Assembly: GCF_000718015.1 (NCBI RefSeq)
Contig: NZ_JODY01000015.1
Location: 124,001-188,000, forward strand
DNA length: 64,000 bases
Reading direction: 5' to 3'
Source of the DNA: Streptomyces catenulae
GTDB lineage: Bacteria; Actinomycetota; Actinomycetes; Streptomycetales; Streptomycetaceae
A program made the position numbers and the translations under genes. Each line of letters begins with the position of its first letter. The stretch's first letter is position 1. Shown here one piece after another: positions 17,976 to 27,863 of this stretch. Under the pieces are notes generated by a model. That model was not told the origin of the DNA. It saw only the letters and a program-made list of their open reading frames with translations, and made no database searches.

Positions 17976-18982
17976 GGGTATCCGCCCAGCTCCCAGGCGT
18001 ACGGGCCGGACGGGTCGTCGAGCCAGAACCACTGGCGGTCGCCCTCGACCGTCACGCCGTACCGCTCCCGCCGTGGCCGCCGCTCCCGCCGCCACAGCAC
18101 GTACGCCTCCTGCGGCAGCAGCCCGACCGCGCCGATGCCCAGCAGGAAGCGGAACCGGTCGTCGCCCAGCGCCTGGCGCGGCCGGCCCAGCCCCACCGCG
18201 TCCGCCTCGTACTCCCCGTCGGCACCGGCCGCCGGGCCCGGGGTGCGCAGCGGGACGAAGTACACCGGGAGCGGCAGGAAGCGGCCCTCGGCGCGGCCGT
18301 CGGGGGCGACCCGCAGCTTCAGCAGGCCGGTGCCGAGCGGCGCGAGGATCACCGCGTCCGCCGCGCACTGCCGGGGCCAGGCGGTCGGCACCGCGCCCAG
18401 GGAGCAGGTCGCGAGGATCCGGTCGAAGGGGGCGCGCGAAGGGCAGCCGAGCGCCCCGTCGCCGGTCACCACGGTCGGCCGGTACCCGGCGGCCGCCAGC
18501 CGTTCCCGGGCCGCCGCGGTGATCTCCTCCTCCAGGTCCACGGTGGTCACCGCGGCGCCGCCCAGCCGGTGGGTGAGGAGGGCCGCGTTGTAGCCGCTGC
18601 CGGTGCCGACCTCCAGGACCCGGCAGCCGTCGGTGACGTCCAGCGCCTCCAGCATCCGCGCCATCAGCGACGGCTGGCTGCTGGACGACACCAGCCGCCC
18701 CGCGTCGTCGACGCGGAGCGCCAGCGGCACGTCCCGGTAGACGCCGCGCAGCCAGGCGGCCCGGCGCAGCGGATCGGCGTCGTCGCCCGCCAGCCGTTCG
18801 TGGCCGCCCGGGACGCTGTCGTGGAAGACCGGGACGAACGCCTCCCGCGGCACCGCGTCGAACGCCGCCCGCCAGCGCGGATCGCGCAGCCCGCCGCCGC
18901 GGGCGATGCCGCGCACCAGCCGCCCGCGCGCCGCGGCCGCCGCCGCGGGTCCGGCGGGGTCGCCGTCGCGTTCCGGGTCCAT
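17963..18982 (-). CDS. Protein-L-isoaspartate O-methyltransferase-like enzyme
   Basis: 339 residues from ATG 18982 (a GTG at 18997 is also possible). The N-terminal two thirds match the Pcm fold: VPREAFVP, then SSSSQPSLMARMLE, the SAM-binding motif VLEVGTGSGYNAALLTHRLG, the post-I acidic VDLEEEI, and GDGALG. The C-terminal about 120 residues are an extra domain. Classic Pcm repairs isoaspartate in aged proteins; the extra domain and the divergent N-terminus leave room for another substrate, as in peptide-modifying relatives. It is divergent from the haemoglobin gene. Confidence 0.85.
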   Translation of the reverse strand: MDPERDGDPAGPAAAAAARGRLVRGIARGGGLRDPRWRAAFDAVPREAFVPVFHDSVPGGHERLAGDDADPLRRAAWLRGVYRDVPLALRVDDAGRLVSSSSQPSLMARMLEALDVTDGCRVLEVGTGSGYNAALLTHRLGGAAVTTVDLEEEITAAARERLAAAGYRPTVVTGDGALGCPSRAPFDRILATCSLGAVPTAWPRQCAADAVILAPLGTGLLKLRVAPDGRAEGRFLPLPVYFVPLRTPGPAAGADGEYEADAVGLGRPRQALGDDRFRFLLGIGAVGLLPQEAYVLWRRERRPRRERYGVTVEGDRQWFWLDDPSGPYAWELGGYPNGA

Positions 18983-19044
18983 GCCTCCACTGTCCACCCC
19001 GTGACCCGGCCCGCGCCGGTCGGCGTGTCTGACACCATGGACGG

Positions 19045-19449
19045 GTGACTGACGACCCGCGCACCACCGATCCGGAGCTGACCTTCTACGACCAGGTCGG
19101 CGGCGAGGAGACCTTCCGCCGTCTGGTGCGCCGCTTCTACGAGGGCGTGGCCGGCGACCCGCTGCTGCGGCCGATGTACCCCGAGGAGGACCTCGGTCCG
19201 GCCGAGGAGCGGATGACGCTCTTCCTGATGCAGTACTGGGGCGGGCCGCGCACCTACAGCGAGAACCGCGGCCATCCGCGGCTGCGGATGCGGCATTCGC
19301 CGTTCACCGTGGACCGCGCCGCGCACGACGCCTGGCTGCGGCTGATGCGGGACGCGGTGGACTCCCTGGAGCTGTCCGAGGAGCACGCCGCTCAGCTGTG
19401 GAACTACTTCACGTACGCCGCCGCCACGATGATCAACTCCCCGGGCTGA
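19045..19449 (+). CDS. Truncated haemoglobin (group II, trHbO type)
   Basis: 134 residues from GTG 19045, the usual length of a 2/2 haemoglobin. The B/CD region reads TFRRLVRRFYEGVAGDPLLR, with PMYPEEDL next. The proximal-His region is RGHPRLRMRHSPFTV, and the group II Trp is in HDAWLRLM. Such proteins bind O2 or NO and are linked to respiration and nitrosative stress. It is separated by 62 bases from the divergent methyltransferase gene. Confidence 0.9.
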   Translation: MTDDPRTTDPELTFYDQVGGEETFRRLVRRFYEGVAGDPLLRPMYPEEDLGPAEERMTLFLMQYWGGPRTYSENRGHPRLRMRHSPFTVDRAAHDAWLRLMRDAVDSLELSEEHAAQLWNYFTYAAATMINSPG

Positions 19450-19529
19450 GCGGCCCGGTGGCGTCGTACGTCACAATCCGGACACGTCCCGGCAGCTGAC
19501 TGACGGTACGGGCCGCGCTCTGACAGCAT

Positions 19530-19544
19530 CCGAACAGTGTTCGG
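19530..19544. promoter_or_regulatory. Palindromic operator before the FtsX-type ABC exporter operon
   Basis: ccgaaca-g-tgttcgg is a perfect 7+1+7 palindrome 25 bases upstream of the first permease start. Its form and place suggest repression by a TetR-type regulator, which is not encoded in the window. Confidence 0.6.
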
Positions 19545-19568
19545 TTGCTGAGCGGTGCAGGGGGACCC

Positions 19569-22500
19569 GTGTTCGGCTTCGTCATTCCGCGGCTGCGCGC
19601 ACAGCGGCTACTGCCGGGTGCCGCGCTCGTCGCGGTGCTGCTGACCACGACGGTCCTGACCACCCTCACCGGCTACGCGGACGCCGTCGGCGACGCCGGA
19701 CTCCGCCGGGCGCTGGCCACCCGCGCCGCGCCCGCCGCCGCCCTCCGCGTCACCGCGCAACTGCCCGCCGACGCCACCGCCCCCGCCGACCGCGCGGTGC
19801 GCCGCGCCGCCGACCGGGCCTTCGGCGGGCTGCCCTACGGCGTCCGCACCCTGGTCCGCTCCGGCCCGTACGCGCTGCCCGGCGCCGGCCCACGCCGCGG
19901 CGCACTGCCCGGCGTCCGTCCGCGCCGCGGCGGTGACCCGGACCTCACCCAGCTCGCCGCCCTCGACACCTCCCGCCTCACCTTCACCGCGGGCACCCGG
20001 CCCGCGGCGCCCACCGGCGGCGGGCCGCTCCAGGTGGCGCTGCCGGAGGCGGCCGCCACCCGGCTGGGCCTCGCCCCGGGCCGCCGCCTCACCCTCACCG
20101 ACCGGCTCTCCGGCCCCGACCTGACCGTCGAGGTCACCGGCGTGTGGCGGCCCAAGGACCGCACCGACCCCTACTGGAAGCTCGACGAACTCGGCGGACG
20201 GGGCGTGCGCACCCTCGGGTTCACCACCTACGGGCCGCTGCTGACCGCCCCGGAGGCGTTCCGCGGCGGGCGGGTCGCCCAGGAGTCCGCCGGGTGGCTG
20301 GTCACCGGCGACTTCCGCACCCTGACCGCGGGGCGGCTGGACGCGCTGACCGATGCCGCGCGCCCGGCCGCCAAGGCGCTGATGGCCGATCCGGCGTTCG
20401 CCGGGCGCGCCACCGCGAGCACCGAACTCCCCGACACGCTGGGGGAGTTGCGGCGCGCGCTGCTCGTCAACCGCTCCGGTGTGCTGATCGTCGCCCTCCA
20501 GCTGATCCTGCTCGCCGGGGCGGCGCTGCTGCTGGTCGCCGGGGCGCTGAACGGCGAACGCGCCGCGGAGGGCGCCCTGTTGCGGGCCCGCGGCGGCGCC
20601 CGCCGCACGCTGGCCGCCGCCGCGCTCGCCGAGGCGCTGCTGCTCGCGCTGCCCGCCGCCGTCGCCGCCCCGCTCCTCGCCGTCCCGCTGCTGCGGCTCC
20701 TCGCCTCCGACGGGCTGCCGCTGGACACCGCGCCGACCGCCACCACCTGGGCCACCGGCGCCGCCGTCGCGCTGGGCTGCGCCCTCACCCTGGCGGCGCC
20801 CGCCCTGCGCACCGGGGCGGCGCGGCCGGGCCGCCGCCGGTTCGCCGCACCGCCCGGGGCGCTGCGCGCCGGGGCCGACCTGGGACTCCTCGTCCTCGCC
20901 GCGGTCGCCTTCGTCCAACTGCGGCAGCACTCCGCGGACGGCGGCGGGGTGCTGACCGAGGACGCCGCCGGGCGGCCGGTCATCGATCCGGTGCCGGTCG
21001 CGGCGCCCGCGCTGGCGCTGCTGGCGGGCGCGGTGGTGACGCTGCGGCTGCTGCCGCTCGCCGCCCGCCTCGCCGAACGCGCCGCGGCCGCCGGGCGGGG
21101 GCTGGGCGCGGCGCTCGCCGCCTGGCAGATCGGCCGCCGCACCACCGGCGCCACCGGTCCGGTGCTGCTGCTCGTCCTCGCCACCGCGCTGGGCATGCTC
21201 GCCGTCGGCCAGCGCGCCTCCTGGGACCGCTCCCAGGACGACCAGGCCGACCACCGCGCGGGCTCGGCCGTCCGCGTCCTGGCGGGCCGCGCCCCGCAGT
21301 TCGGCGCGGGCGGCGCGCTGGCGGCCACCCCGGGCGTGGCGGCGGCGCTGCCCGCCGGGCAGGCCACGCTGAACCTCTCCGACGGCCACAGCACCACCCT
21401 CCTCGCCCTCGACACCCGCGCCGCCACCGGCGCCCTGCTGCTCCGCGGCGACCTCGTCGGCGGCTCCGCCGACACCCCGCCGGGCCGCGCCGCCGACCCC
21501 GTGCTCCGCGCCCTCGCACCCCCGCCCGGCGCCCCCGGTGTGGCCGTGCCGGAGCGCACCGCCCGGCTGCGCCTGACCGTCACCCTCCGCTCGCTGCGCA
21601 CCCTCAGCGCCGCACCCGGCGCCCCGGCGCACGACACCGGCCCGGTCCCCGCCGACCTCGCCGTCCAACTGACCGACGGCCACGGCGCGCCGTACCCGCT
21701 GGCTCTGGGCCGCGTCCCCGCCGACGGGCGGCCGCACACCCTCACCGCCGACCTCGCCGCCGCGGCCGGATCCGGCGGCCGACCCGTCGGGCCGCTGCGG
21801 CTGACCGGGCTCACCACCACCACGGCCCAGCCGCCGGTCGCCCACCGCCAGCGGCTCACCCTCACCGCCGCCCGCGCCGACCTCCCCGACGGCACCCACC
21901 ACACCCTGCGCCCGCCCCGCGGACCGGCCTGGACCGGCGCCCTCGGCACCAAGAGCACCTACGCCGACCAGGACTTCGGCCCCCGCACCGGCGCCACCGC
22001 CGTCCCACCGGGCGCGCTCGCCGCCCAGACCTACGACACCGGCGCCCGGCCCGCCGACGGCTACGGCGCCGCCGTCACCACCGTCCGCACCCTCGCCGCC
22101 CACCCCCGGCGCGGCCCGCTGCCCGCCGTCGCCACCGACGCCTATCTCCGCGCCAGCGGCTCGAAGACCGGCGCGACGGTCGACATCACCGTCAACGGGC
22201 AGCCGCTGCGGGCCCGTATCGTCCGCGCCGTACGGGCGCTGCCCGGGCCCGCCGACCGGCCCGCCGACGGCGCCGGGCTCCTCGTCGACTACGCCGCCGT
22301 CAACGAGGCGCTCGCCGACCACGACGCGGCGCCGCTGCCCGCGACCGAGTGGTGGATCCGGCCCGCGGGCGGCGACGCGGCGCGGGCCGCCGCCGCGCTG
22401 CGCGGGCGCGGCGACACCGAGCCCGGGCAGGTCCTGGTCCGCGACGAGATTGCCGCCGCGCTCCACGGCGACCCGCTGGGCCGCGGCCCGCGGGCGGCGC

Positions 22501-22907
22501 TCGCCGCGGCCACGGTCGTCGCGGTCGCGCTGGCCGCGGCGGGCTTCGCGGTCGGCTGCGCCGCCGCGCTGCGCGCCCGCGCCGCGGAGTTCGCCGTACT
22601 GCGCGCCCTGGGCACGTCCCGGCGCCGCCGGGCCCGCGCGGTCGTCGCCGAACAGGGCCTGCTGATCGCCGCGGCCACCGCCGTCGGCGCGGCCCTCGGC
22701 GCCCTGCTGACGCACGCCGTCGTCCCGCTGATCGTGCTGACCGAACACGCCGACCGGCCCGTCCCGCCGGTCCTGGTGGAGCTGCCGGGCGGACAGGTCG
22801 CGCTGCTGATCGCCGCGGTCGTCGCGGTGCCGCTGCTGACCACCGCCGCGGTGGCCGTGCGGCGCGGCGACACCGTCCGGGACCTGCGCGTCCGGGGAGG
22901 CGTCTGA
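19569..22907 (+). CDS. FtsX-type ABC transporter permease (large)
   Basis: 1112 residues from GTG 19569, preceded by AGGGGGA. The layout is typical of MacB/FtsX permeases: one membrane helix at the N-terminus (LLPGAALVAVLLTTTVLTTL), a large outside domain, a block of three to four helices (around residues 300-400), a second long outside domain, and a C-terminal FtsX unit with the motif AAEFAVLRALGTSRRRRARAV before its last helices. These systems move lipids, peptides or antibiotics outward or remodel the envelope; no substrate can be named. It is one base from the next permease gene and forms an operon ending with the ATPase. Confidence 0.9.
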   Translation: MFGFVIPRLRAQRLLPGAALVAVLLTTTVLTTLTGYADAVGDAGLRRALATRAAPAAALRVTAQLPADATAPADRAVRRAADRAFGGLPYGVRTLVRSGPYALPGAGPRRGALPGVRPRRGGDPDLTQLAALDTSRLTFTAGTRPAAPTGGGPLQVALPEAAATRLGLAPGRRLTLTDRLSGPDLTVEVTGVWRPKDRTDPYWKLDELGGRGVRTLGFTTYGPLLTAPEAFRGGRVAQESAGWLVTGDFRTLTAGRLDALTDAARPAAKALMADPAFAGRATASTELPDTLGELRRALLVNRSGVLIVALQLILLAGAALLLVAGALNGERAAEGALLRARGGARRTLAAAALAEALLLALPAAVAAPLLAVPLLRLLASDGLPLDTAPTATTWATGAAVALGCALTLAAPALRTGAARPGRRRFAAPPGALRAGADLGLLVLAAVAFVQLRQHSADGGGVLTEDAAGRPVIDPVPVAAPALALLAGAVVTLRLLPLAARLAERAAAAGRGLGAALAAWQIGRRTTGATGPVLLLVLATALGMLAVGQRASWDRSQDDQADHRAGSAVRVLAGRAPQFGAGGALAATPGVAAALPAGQATLNLSDGHSTTLLALDTRAATGALLLRGDLVGGSADTPPGRAADPVLRALAPPPGAPGVAVPERTARLRLTVTLRSLRTLSAAPGAPAHDTGPVPADLAVQLTDGHGAPYPLALGRVPADGRPHTLTADLAAAAGSGGRPVGPLRLTGLTTTTAQPPVAHRQRLTLTAARADLPDGTHHTLRPPRGPAWTGALGTKSTYADQDFGPRTGATAVPPGALAAQTYDTGARPADGYGAAVTTVRTLAAHPRRGPLPAVATDAYLRASGSKTGATVDITVNGQPLRARIVRAVRALPGPADRPADGAGLLVDYAAVNEALADHDAAPLPATEWWIRPAGGDAARAAAALRGRGDTEPGQVLVRDEIAAALHGDPLGRGPRAALAAATVVAVALAAAGFAVGCAAALRARAAEFAVLRALGTSRRRRARAVVAEQGLLIAAATAVGAALGALLTHAVVPLIVLTEHADRPVPPVLVELPGGQVALLIAAVVAVPLLTTAAVAVRRGDTVRDLRVRGGV

Positions 22908-22908
22908 C

Positions 22909-25584
22909 ATGAACCGCACCGCCGCCCGGCACCCCGCGCACGGCCCCGCCGTGGTCCTCGGCGTGCTGGTGCTGCTCACCGCGTTCCTCGCCGCCGCGTT
23001 CGTCGGGGGCGTCGACGCGTACGAGACCCGCGGCGCCCGCGCGGCCCTCGCCACCGCCCCCGCCGAACAGCGCGCCCTCCAGATCTCCCTCTCCCGCACC
23101 GACACCACCGAACCCGGCACGGACTTCGCCCCCCGCCGCACCGACCGCGAGGACCGCGCCCTGCGCCGCACCCTCGGCATCCCCCTCGCCCCCGGGGACG
23201 CGGTGCACGGCGTCCGCACCACCGTCCCGCTCACCACCCCCGACCCGAAGCTGCCCCGCCCGGACGGCGCGCCCGCCGCGTTCACCCTCTACGCCCCCGC
23301 CGGACTCGACGACCACGCCACGCCCACCGAGGGCCGCCTGCCGCGCGCCGCCGCACCCGGCGCCGAGGTCCTGGAGGCCGCCGTCACCACCGCCACCGCC
23401 CGCACCCTGCACCTGCGGCCCGGCGACACCCTGCACCCCGGCACACTGACCGTCCGCATCACCGGCCTGCTCACCCCCCGCGCCGCCACCGGCGCCTACT
23501 GGTCCCTCGACGACCTGCTGACCGCCCCGCACCTGGCCCCCACCGACGGCGTCCCCCCGCTGCGCGCCTGGCGCGGCGCGCTGCTGCTGGCACCCGGGGA
23601 CGGCCCCGCGCTCACCGCCGAGGACCGCGGCGCGGCGGAGAAGTTCTGGTGGTACGGGCTCGACGCGCGGCCCCTCACCGCCCGTCAGGTCCCGGCGCTG
23701 CGCACCCGGCTGGCCTCCCTGGAGCACGGCACGGCGCTGGCCGCGGTCCGCGCGGTGACCGGCCCCGACACCGTCGTCGACACCGCCGCCGACTCCCTCC
23801 TCGCGGGCTACGCACGCTCCCGGGCCGCCCTCACCCCGGTCCTCGCGGTCGCCGCCTGCACCGTCGCCACCACCGCCGCCGTGGTCCTCGTCATGGCGGG
23901 CGCCCTCGCCGCCGCCCGCCGCCACGACGAGTTCGCACTGCTACGGGCCCGCGGCGCCTCCCTCCCGGGGCTCGCCGGACGCCTCGCCGCGGGCACCTGC
24001 GCGGTGGCGCTGCCCGCCGCCGCGGCAGGCTGGGGCGCCGCCCGCCTCCTCGTCCCCGGCTCCCCCGGCGCCCCGGCCACCGGCCCGCTGCTCGCCGCGA
24101 CCGCCGTCGCCGTGGTGGGCGCGGCCGTGCTGCCGCTGCGCGCCGCCCACGTCCACCGGCGCCCGCACCCCACGGCCCGCCACGACACCGCCACCGCCCG
24201 GCCCTCCCGCCGCCGCGCCGTCGCCGAACTCACCACCGTCGCCCTCGCCGCCGCGGCCGTCACCGCGCTCCGCCGCCACGGCCCGGCGGACGGCCCGGAC
24301 CTCCTCGTCAGCGCCGCGCCCGTACTGATCGCGGTGATCGCCACCCTGCTGCTGCTCCGCCTCCACCCGCTGCCGCTACGCGCCCTGGCCAGGCCCGCCG
24401 CCCGCCGCCGCGGCCTCACCGGCTTCCTGGCACTGGCCCGCGCCGGACGCGCCCGGACCGCCACCGGACTGCCGCTGCTCGCCCTGCTGACCGCCCTGAC
24501 CTGCGCCTCCTTCGGTGGCGCGGTGCTGTCCGGCGTCGGCCACGGCCGGGACGCCGCCGCCCTGGCCACCGTCGGCGCCGAGGCCCGCATCACCTCCGAC
24601 CGGCCCCTGCCGCCCGCCCTGCGCACCGCGCTGACGAAGGTCCCCGGCGTCACCGACGCCGTCCCCGTCCGCACCGAGGTCCAGCCCGCCCCGGACAACG
24701 GCCCGCCGCTGACCCTCGTCGTCGCCGACGCCGACGCCTACGCCCGGCTCTCCCGCGCCACCGGCCTCGGCGCGTTCGCCCCCACCACCCTCGCCGAGCC
24801 CGGCGGCGACGCCCCGCTGCCCGCCCTCGTCTCCCCCGACGTCGTCCGCCGCTTCGGCCACGACCCGATGCCGCTGCAGCCCGAGGCCGGCTCGCTCGTC
24901 GTCCGGCCCGCCGCGGTCCGCGCCGACACCCCCGCACTGCCCGGCGGCGACTTCCTGGTGGTCGCCGCCGACGCCGTGCACCACCGCCACCCGGACGCCG
25001 ACGCCTCCCCCACCGCCCTGCTGCTCTCCGGCACCTCCCCCGACCCCGCCGCGCTCCGCGCCGCCGTCCGCGCCCACACCCCGCCCGGCGCCCACCCGGT
25101 GACCGTGATCCGCGGCGAGGTCCGCGCCCGCCTCGCCGACGCCCCGCTCCAGCAGGGCGCCGAACGGCTCTACGCCGCGGCGACCGCCGCCGGAGCCGGA
25201 TACGCGCTGCTCGCCCTGGTGCTCGCCGGACTGCGCGCGGCCCCCGACCGCGCGCCGCTGCTCGGCCGGTTGCGGGCGCTGGGCATGTCCCGGCGGCAGG
25301 GGCGGCGGCTGCTGCTCCTGGAGGCGCTGCCGCAGGCCCTCCTCGCCGCGGTCGGCGGCGCGGCGACCGCCGCCGTCACCCTGTGGCTGCTGGGCCCGGC
25401 GACCGACCTCACCCCGCTGGCGCTGCCCGGCGGCGCCTCCGGCACCGTCCCGCTGCGCTCCGGAGGGGCCACCCTGCTGCTGCCGTCGGCGGGCGTCCTC
25501 GTCCTCACCCTCGCGGCGGCCCTGGCACAGACATGGTCGGCCGGACGACGGCAGTCCCCCGACCGGAGAGCAGGTGACCTGTGA
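22909..25584 (+). CDS. FtsX-type ABC transporter permease (second subunit)
   Basis: 891 residues from ATG 22909, one base after the previous stop. One N-terminal membrane helix (AVVLGVLVLLTAFLAAAFVG), an outside domain, a first FtsX-like helix bundle with the ALLRARGASLPGLAGRL motif near residue 345, another outside region, and a C-terminal bundle with LLGRLRALGMSRRQGRRLLL. With the larger upstream permease it forms a heterodimeric membrane unit. The stop overlaps the ATPase start (GTGA). Confidence 0.9.
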   Translation: MNRTAARHPAHGPAVVLGVLVLLTAFLAAAFVGGVDAYETRGARAALATAPAEQRALQISLSRTDTTEPGTDFAPRRTDREDRALRRTLGIPLAPGDAVHGVRTTVPLTTPDPKLPRPDGAPAAFTLYAPAGLDDHATPTEGRLPRAAAPGAEVLEAAVTTATARTLHLRPGDTLHPGTLTVRITGLLTPRAATGAYWSLDDLLTAPHLAPTDGVPPLRAWRGALLLAPGDGPALTAEDRGAAEKFWWYGLDARPLTARQVPALRTRLASLEHGTALAAVRAVTGPDTVVDTAADSLLAGYARSRAALTPVLAVAACTVATTAAVVLVMAGALAAARRHDEFALLRARGASLPGLAGRLAAGTCAVALPAAAAGWGAARLLVPGSPGAPATGPLLAATAVAVVGAAVLPLRAAHVHRRPHPTARHDTATARPSRRRAVAELTTVALAAAAVTALRRHGPADGPDLLVSAAPVLIAVIATLLLLRLHPLPLRALARPAARRRGLTGFLALARAGRARTATGLPLLALLTALTCASFGGAVLSGVGHGRDAAALATVGAEARITSDRPLPPALRTALTKVPGVTDAVPVRTEVQPAPDNGPPLTLVVADADAYARLSRATGLGAFAPTTLAEPGGDAPLPALVSPDVVRRFGHDPMPLQPEAGSLVVRPAAVRADTPALPGGDFLVVAADAVHHRHPDADASPTALLLSGTSPDPAALRAAVRAHTPPGAHPVTVIRGEVRARLADAPLQQGAERLYAAATAAGAGYALLALVLAGLRAAPDRAPLLGRLRALGMSRRQGRRLLLLEALPQALLAAVGGAATAAVTLWLLGPATDLTPLALPGGASGTVPLRSGGATLLLPSAGVLVLTLAAALAQTWSAGRRQSPDRRAGDL

Positions 25585-26651
25585 CGGAACGACCCGCACA
25601 CCCCGACGCGACACCGGACGGCGGCCCGCGCGAACCGGACGGCGCCGCCCCGGTCGGCCTCGCCGAGCTGGAACGCCGCGCCGCCGCCCGCGGCGACCGC
25701 CCCGCCTACGGCCATGACGCGCTGATCGCCTGCGACCGGCTGGTCCGCGTCTTCGCCACCGACGGCGTGGAGGTCCAGGCCCTCCAGGGGCTCGATCTGC
25801 TGGTCGCCGAGGGCGAGTTGATGGCGCTGGTCGGCGCGTCCGGCAGCGGCAAGTCCACGCTGATGAACATCCTCGCCGGACTGGACGTCCCCACCGCGGG
25901 CGCCGCCCGCGTCGACGGCCGCGACCTGCTGACGATGGGCGCCCGCGACCGCCTCGCCTACCGCCGCGACACCGTCGGCTTCGTCTGGCAACAGACCGCC
26001 CGCAACCTCCTGCCGTACCTCACCGCGCTCCAGAACGTCGCCCTGCCGATGCGGCTGGCGGGCCGCAGGCGCCGCGCGGAGCGGCCCCGGGCCGCCGAGG
26101 AGCTGCTGACGATGCTGGCGCTCGACCACTGCCGCGACCGGCGCCCGCACGAGATGTCCGGCGGCGAACAGCAGCGCGCCGCCATCGCCGTCGCCCTCGC
26201 CAACGCCCCCAAGGTGCTGCTCGCCGACGAGCCCACCGGCGAACTGGACTCCGCCACCGCCGAGCAGGTCTTCGCCGCGTTCCGCACCGCCAACGCCGAA
26301 CTGGGCACCACCGTCGTCATCGTCACCCACGACCAGACCGTCGCCGACGAGGTCCGCCGCACCGTCGCCATCCGCGACGGCCGCACCTCGTCGGAGGTAC
26401 TGCGCCGCACCGAACGCGACGCGGCGACCGGCGCCGAATCCCTGGTCTCCCGCGAGTACGCGATGCTCGACCGCGCCGGACGGCTGCAACTCCCCGCCGA
26501 CCATCTGACGAGCCTGGGCATGGCCCACCGGGTGCTGCTGGAGCTGGAGAGCGACCACATCGGCGTCTGGCCGGACCGCACGGCGGACGACGCGGCCCGC
26601 AGCCGCACGGACGGGGAGGAGAACACCCCGGGCGGGGCATCCGGCGCCTGA
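25581..26651 (+). CDS. ABC transporter ATP-binding protein (MacB/LolD-type)
   Basis: 356 residues from GTG 25581, overlapping the permease stop by four bases. The nucleotide-binding domain is complete: Walker A GASGSGKST, Q-loop WQQTARNLLPYL, signature MSGGEQQRA, Walker B VLLADEPTGELD and the H-loop VIVTHD. A C-terminal extension of about 100 residues follows. It powers the two FtsX-type permeases of the same operon. A poorly conserved leader of about 50 residues precedes the domain. Confidence 0.93.
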   Translation: MTERPAHPDATPDGGPREPDGAAPVGLAELERRAAARGDRPAYGHDALIACDRLVRVFATDGVEVQALQGLDLLVAEGELMALVGASGSGKSTLMNILAGLDVPTAGAARVDGRDLLTMGARDRLAYRRDTVGFVWQQTARNLLPYLTALQNVALPMRLAGRRRRAERPRAAEELLTMLALDHCRDRRPHEMSGGEQQRAAIAVALANAPKVLLADEPTGELDSATAEQVFAAFRTANAELGTTVVIVTHDQTVADEVRRTVAIRDGRTSSEVLRRTERDAATGAESLVSREYAMLDRAGRLQLPADHLTSLGMAHRVLLELESDHIGVWPDRTADDAARSRTDGEENTPGGASGA

Positions 26652-26684
26652 GCGGTCACCGCAGAGGCGCCGCCCGGCCCGCGC

Positions 26685-27428
26685 TCAGGTGGGCGTGACC
26701 GTCAGCCCGGACAGCCCCGGGCCCGCGACCCGTACCGCCACCGACCCGTACGGGGTGGACAGCCGCAGCCAGCCACCGGCGGCGAGCAGGACGGGCGGCT
26801 GCGGGGCGGGCGCGGTCGGCAGCCCGCCGCCGGGCGCCGCCGGGACCTGCGCCGGACGCAGAAAACCGAGGGAGCGCGCGGCGTGCACGGCGCGCAGCGG
26901 CAGCCGGGTGTCGCCGAGCGTCCGCGACCAGATCTCCCGGCCGATCGCGTCCCGCGCCGCCCGGGTGCGCTCCTGCGGGTCCAGCGCCTCGTCCCGGGCC
27001 CGGAACTCCGCGACCGCCGCGGCGACCGCCCGGCCCAGCGCCTCGGGGCCCGGCAGCCCGGACACCCGCCGCCAGCCACCGCGCGGCGGCAGCACCCCGG
27101 CCCACGGCGGACCGGTGACCGCCGCGGGCACCGTCAGCACACCGGCGGCCTCCCCGACGGCCTCCGGATCGATCGCCTCCAGCAGATCACCGGCCGAGAC
27201 GGTGGTGTCCAGCCGCATCCCGTCGGGGCCGCCGGGACCCCGCGGATCGGCGAGCCGCGCCGTGCGGATCGCCAGGACCTCGAAGGACGGCGGCCGCCCG
27301 AAGACGGCCAGCGCACCGCCGCCGCCCTGCAACCGCACCGCGGCGGCCCTGTCGTAATGCAGCAGCCGACCCAGGAAGGCGGCGAGATCCGCCGCCTCCC
27401 CGGCATCGGCCAGGCGCAGCACCGTCAT
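26685..27428 (-). CDS. Hypothetical protein, coupled to the thioesterase gene
   Basis: 247 residues from ATG 27428, whose start overlaps the thioesterase stop (ATGA). The protein is soluble, rich in Gly, Ala and Pro. It has a beta-rich first part (ALAVFGRPPSFEVLAIRTARL), a helical middle (AVAAAVAEFRARDEALDPQE) and a C-terminal beta segment (LLAAGGWLRLSTPYGSVAVR). No known motif was recognised. As the third gene after ettA and a thioesterase it probably depends on the same transcript. Confidence 0.75.
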   Translation of the reverse strand: MTVLRLADAGEAADLAAFLGRLLHYDRAAAVRLQGGGGALAVFGRPPSFEVLAIRTARLADPRGPGGPDGMRLDTTVSAGDLLEAIDPEAVGEAAGVLTVPAAVTGPPWAGVLPPRGGWRRVSGLPGPEALGRAVAAAVAEFRARDEALDPQERTRAARDAIGREIWSRTLGDTRLPLRAVHAARSLGFLRPAQVPAAPGGGLPTAPAPQPPVLLAAGGWLRLSTPYGSVAVRVAGPGLSGLTVTPT

Positions 27429-27859
27429 CCGGCGACTGCCCCCTTCGTCTGCGCGGCGTCGTCGAGGTACTCCTTCAGGTGCGCCTTCTCCTCCGCGGTC
27501 AGGCGGCGAGGGCGCTCGGCCTCGAAGTCGTACGGCACGACGACGGTCGAGGCACGCAGATACAGCGTCCCCTCGTCCTTGACCTCGTAGGAGACCGTCA
27601 TCGACGCGGCACTGATCTTCGTGACCCACAGCTCGACGGTGACCGGCGCGTGCCGGTGCACCAGCGGGCGGACGTAGTCGATCTCGTGCCGCGCGACGAC
27701 GGAACCACCGGTGAACGACACACTGCCGTTCCCCGGCGCCAGCCGGTCCATGAAATCGATCCGCGCCTCTTCGAGATAGCGCACGAAGACCGCGTTGTTG
27801 ACATGACCGAACGCGTCCATGTCGGACCAGCGCAGGGGGCAGGCATAGGTGTGACGCAC
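27425..27859 (-). CDS. Acyl-CoA thioesterase (hot-dog fold, 4HBT/YbgC type)
   Basis: 144 residues, a usual hot-dog length. The active-site signature RWSDMDAFGHVNNAVFVRYLEEAR has the catalytic Asp and the H-V-N-N turn; ARHEIDYVRPLVHR follows. It would hydrolyse acyl-CoA thioesters in the cytoplasm, with chain preference unknown. It begins 4 bases after the ettA stop and overlaps the next gene, so the three genes form one operon. Confidence 0.9.
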   Translation of the reverse strand: MRHTYACPLRWSDMDAFGHVNNAVFVRYLEEARIDFMDRLAPGNGSVSFTGGSVVARHEIDYVRPLVHRHAPVTVELWVTKISAASMTVSYEVKDEGTLYLRASTVVVPYDFEAERPRRLTAEEKAHLKEYLDDAAQTKGAVAG

Positions 27860-27863
27860 GATG

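Noticed and set aside
19608..23285. A 1225-residue open frame on the minus strand
   Set aside because: Antisense to the FtsX-type permeases; the product is Gly/Arg-rich filler typical of reverse frames in high-GC genes.
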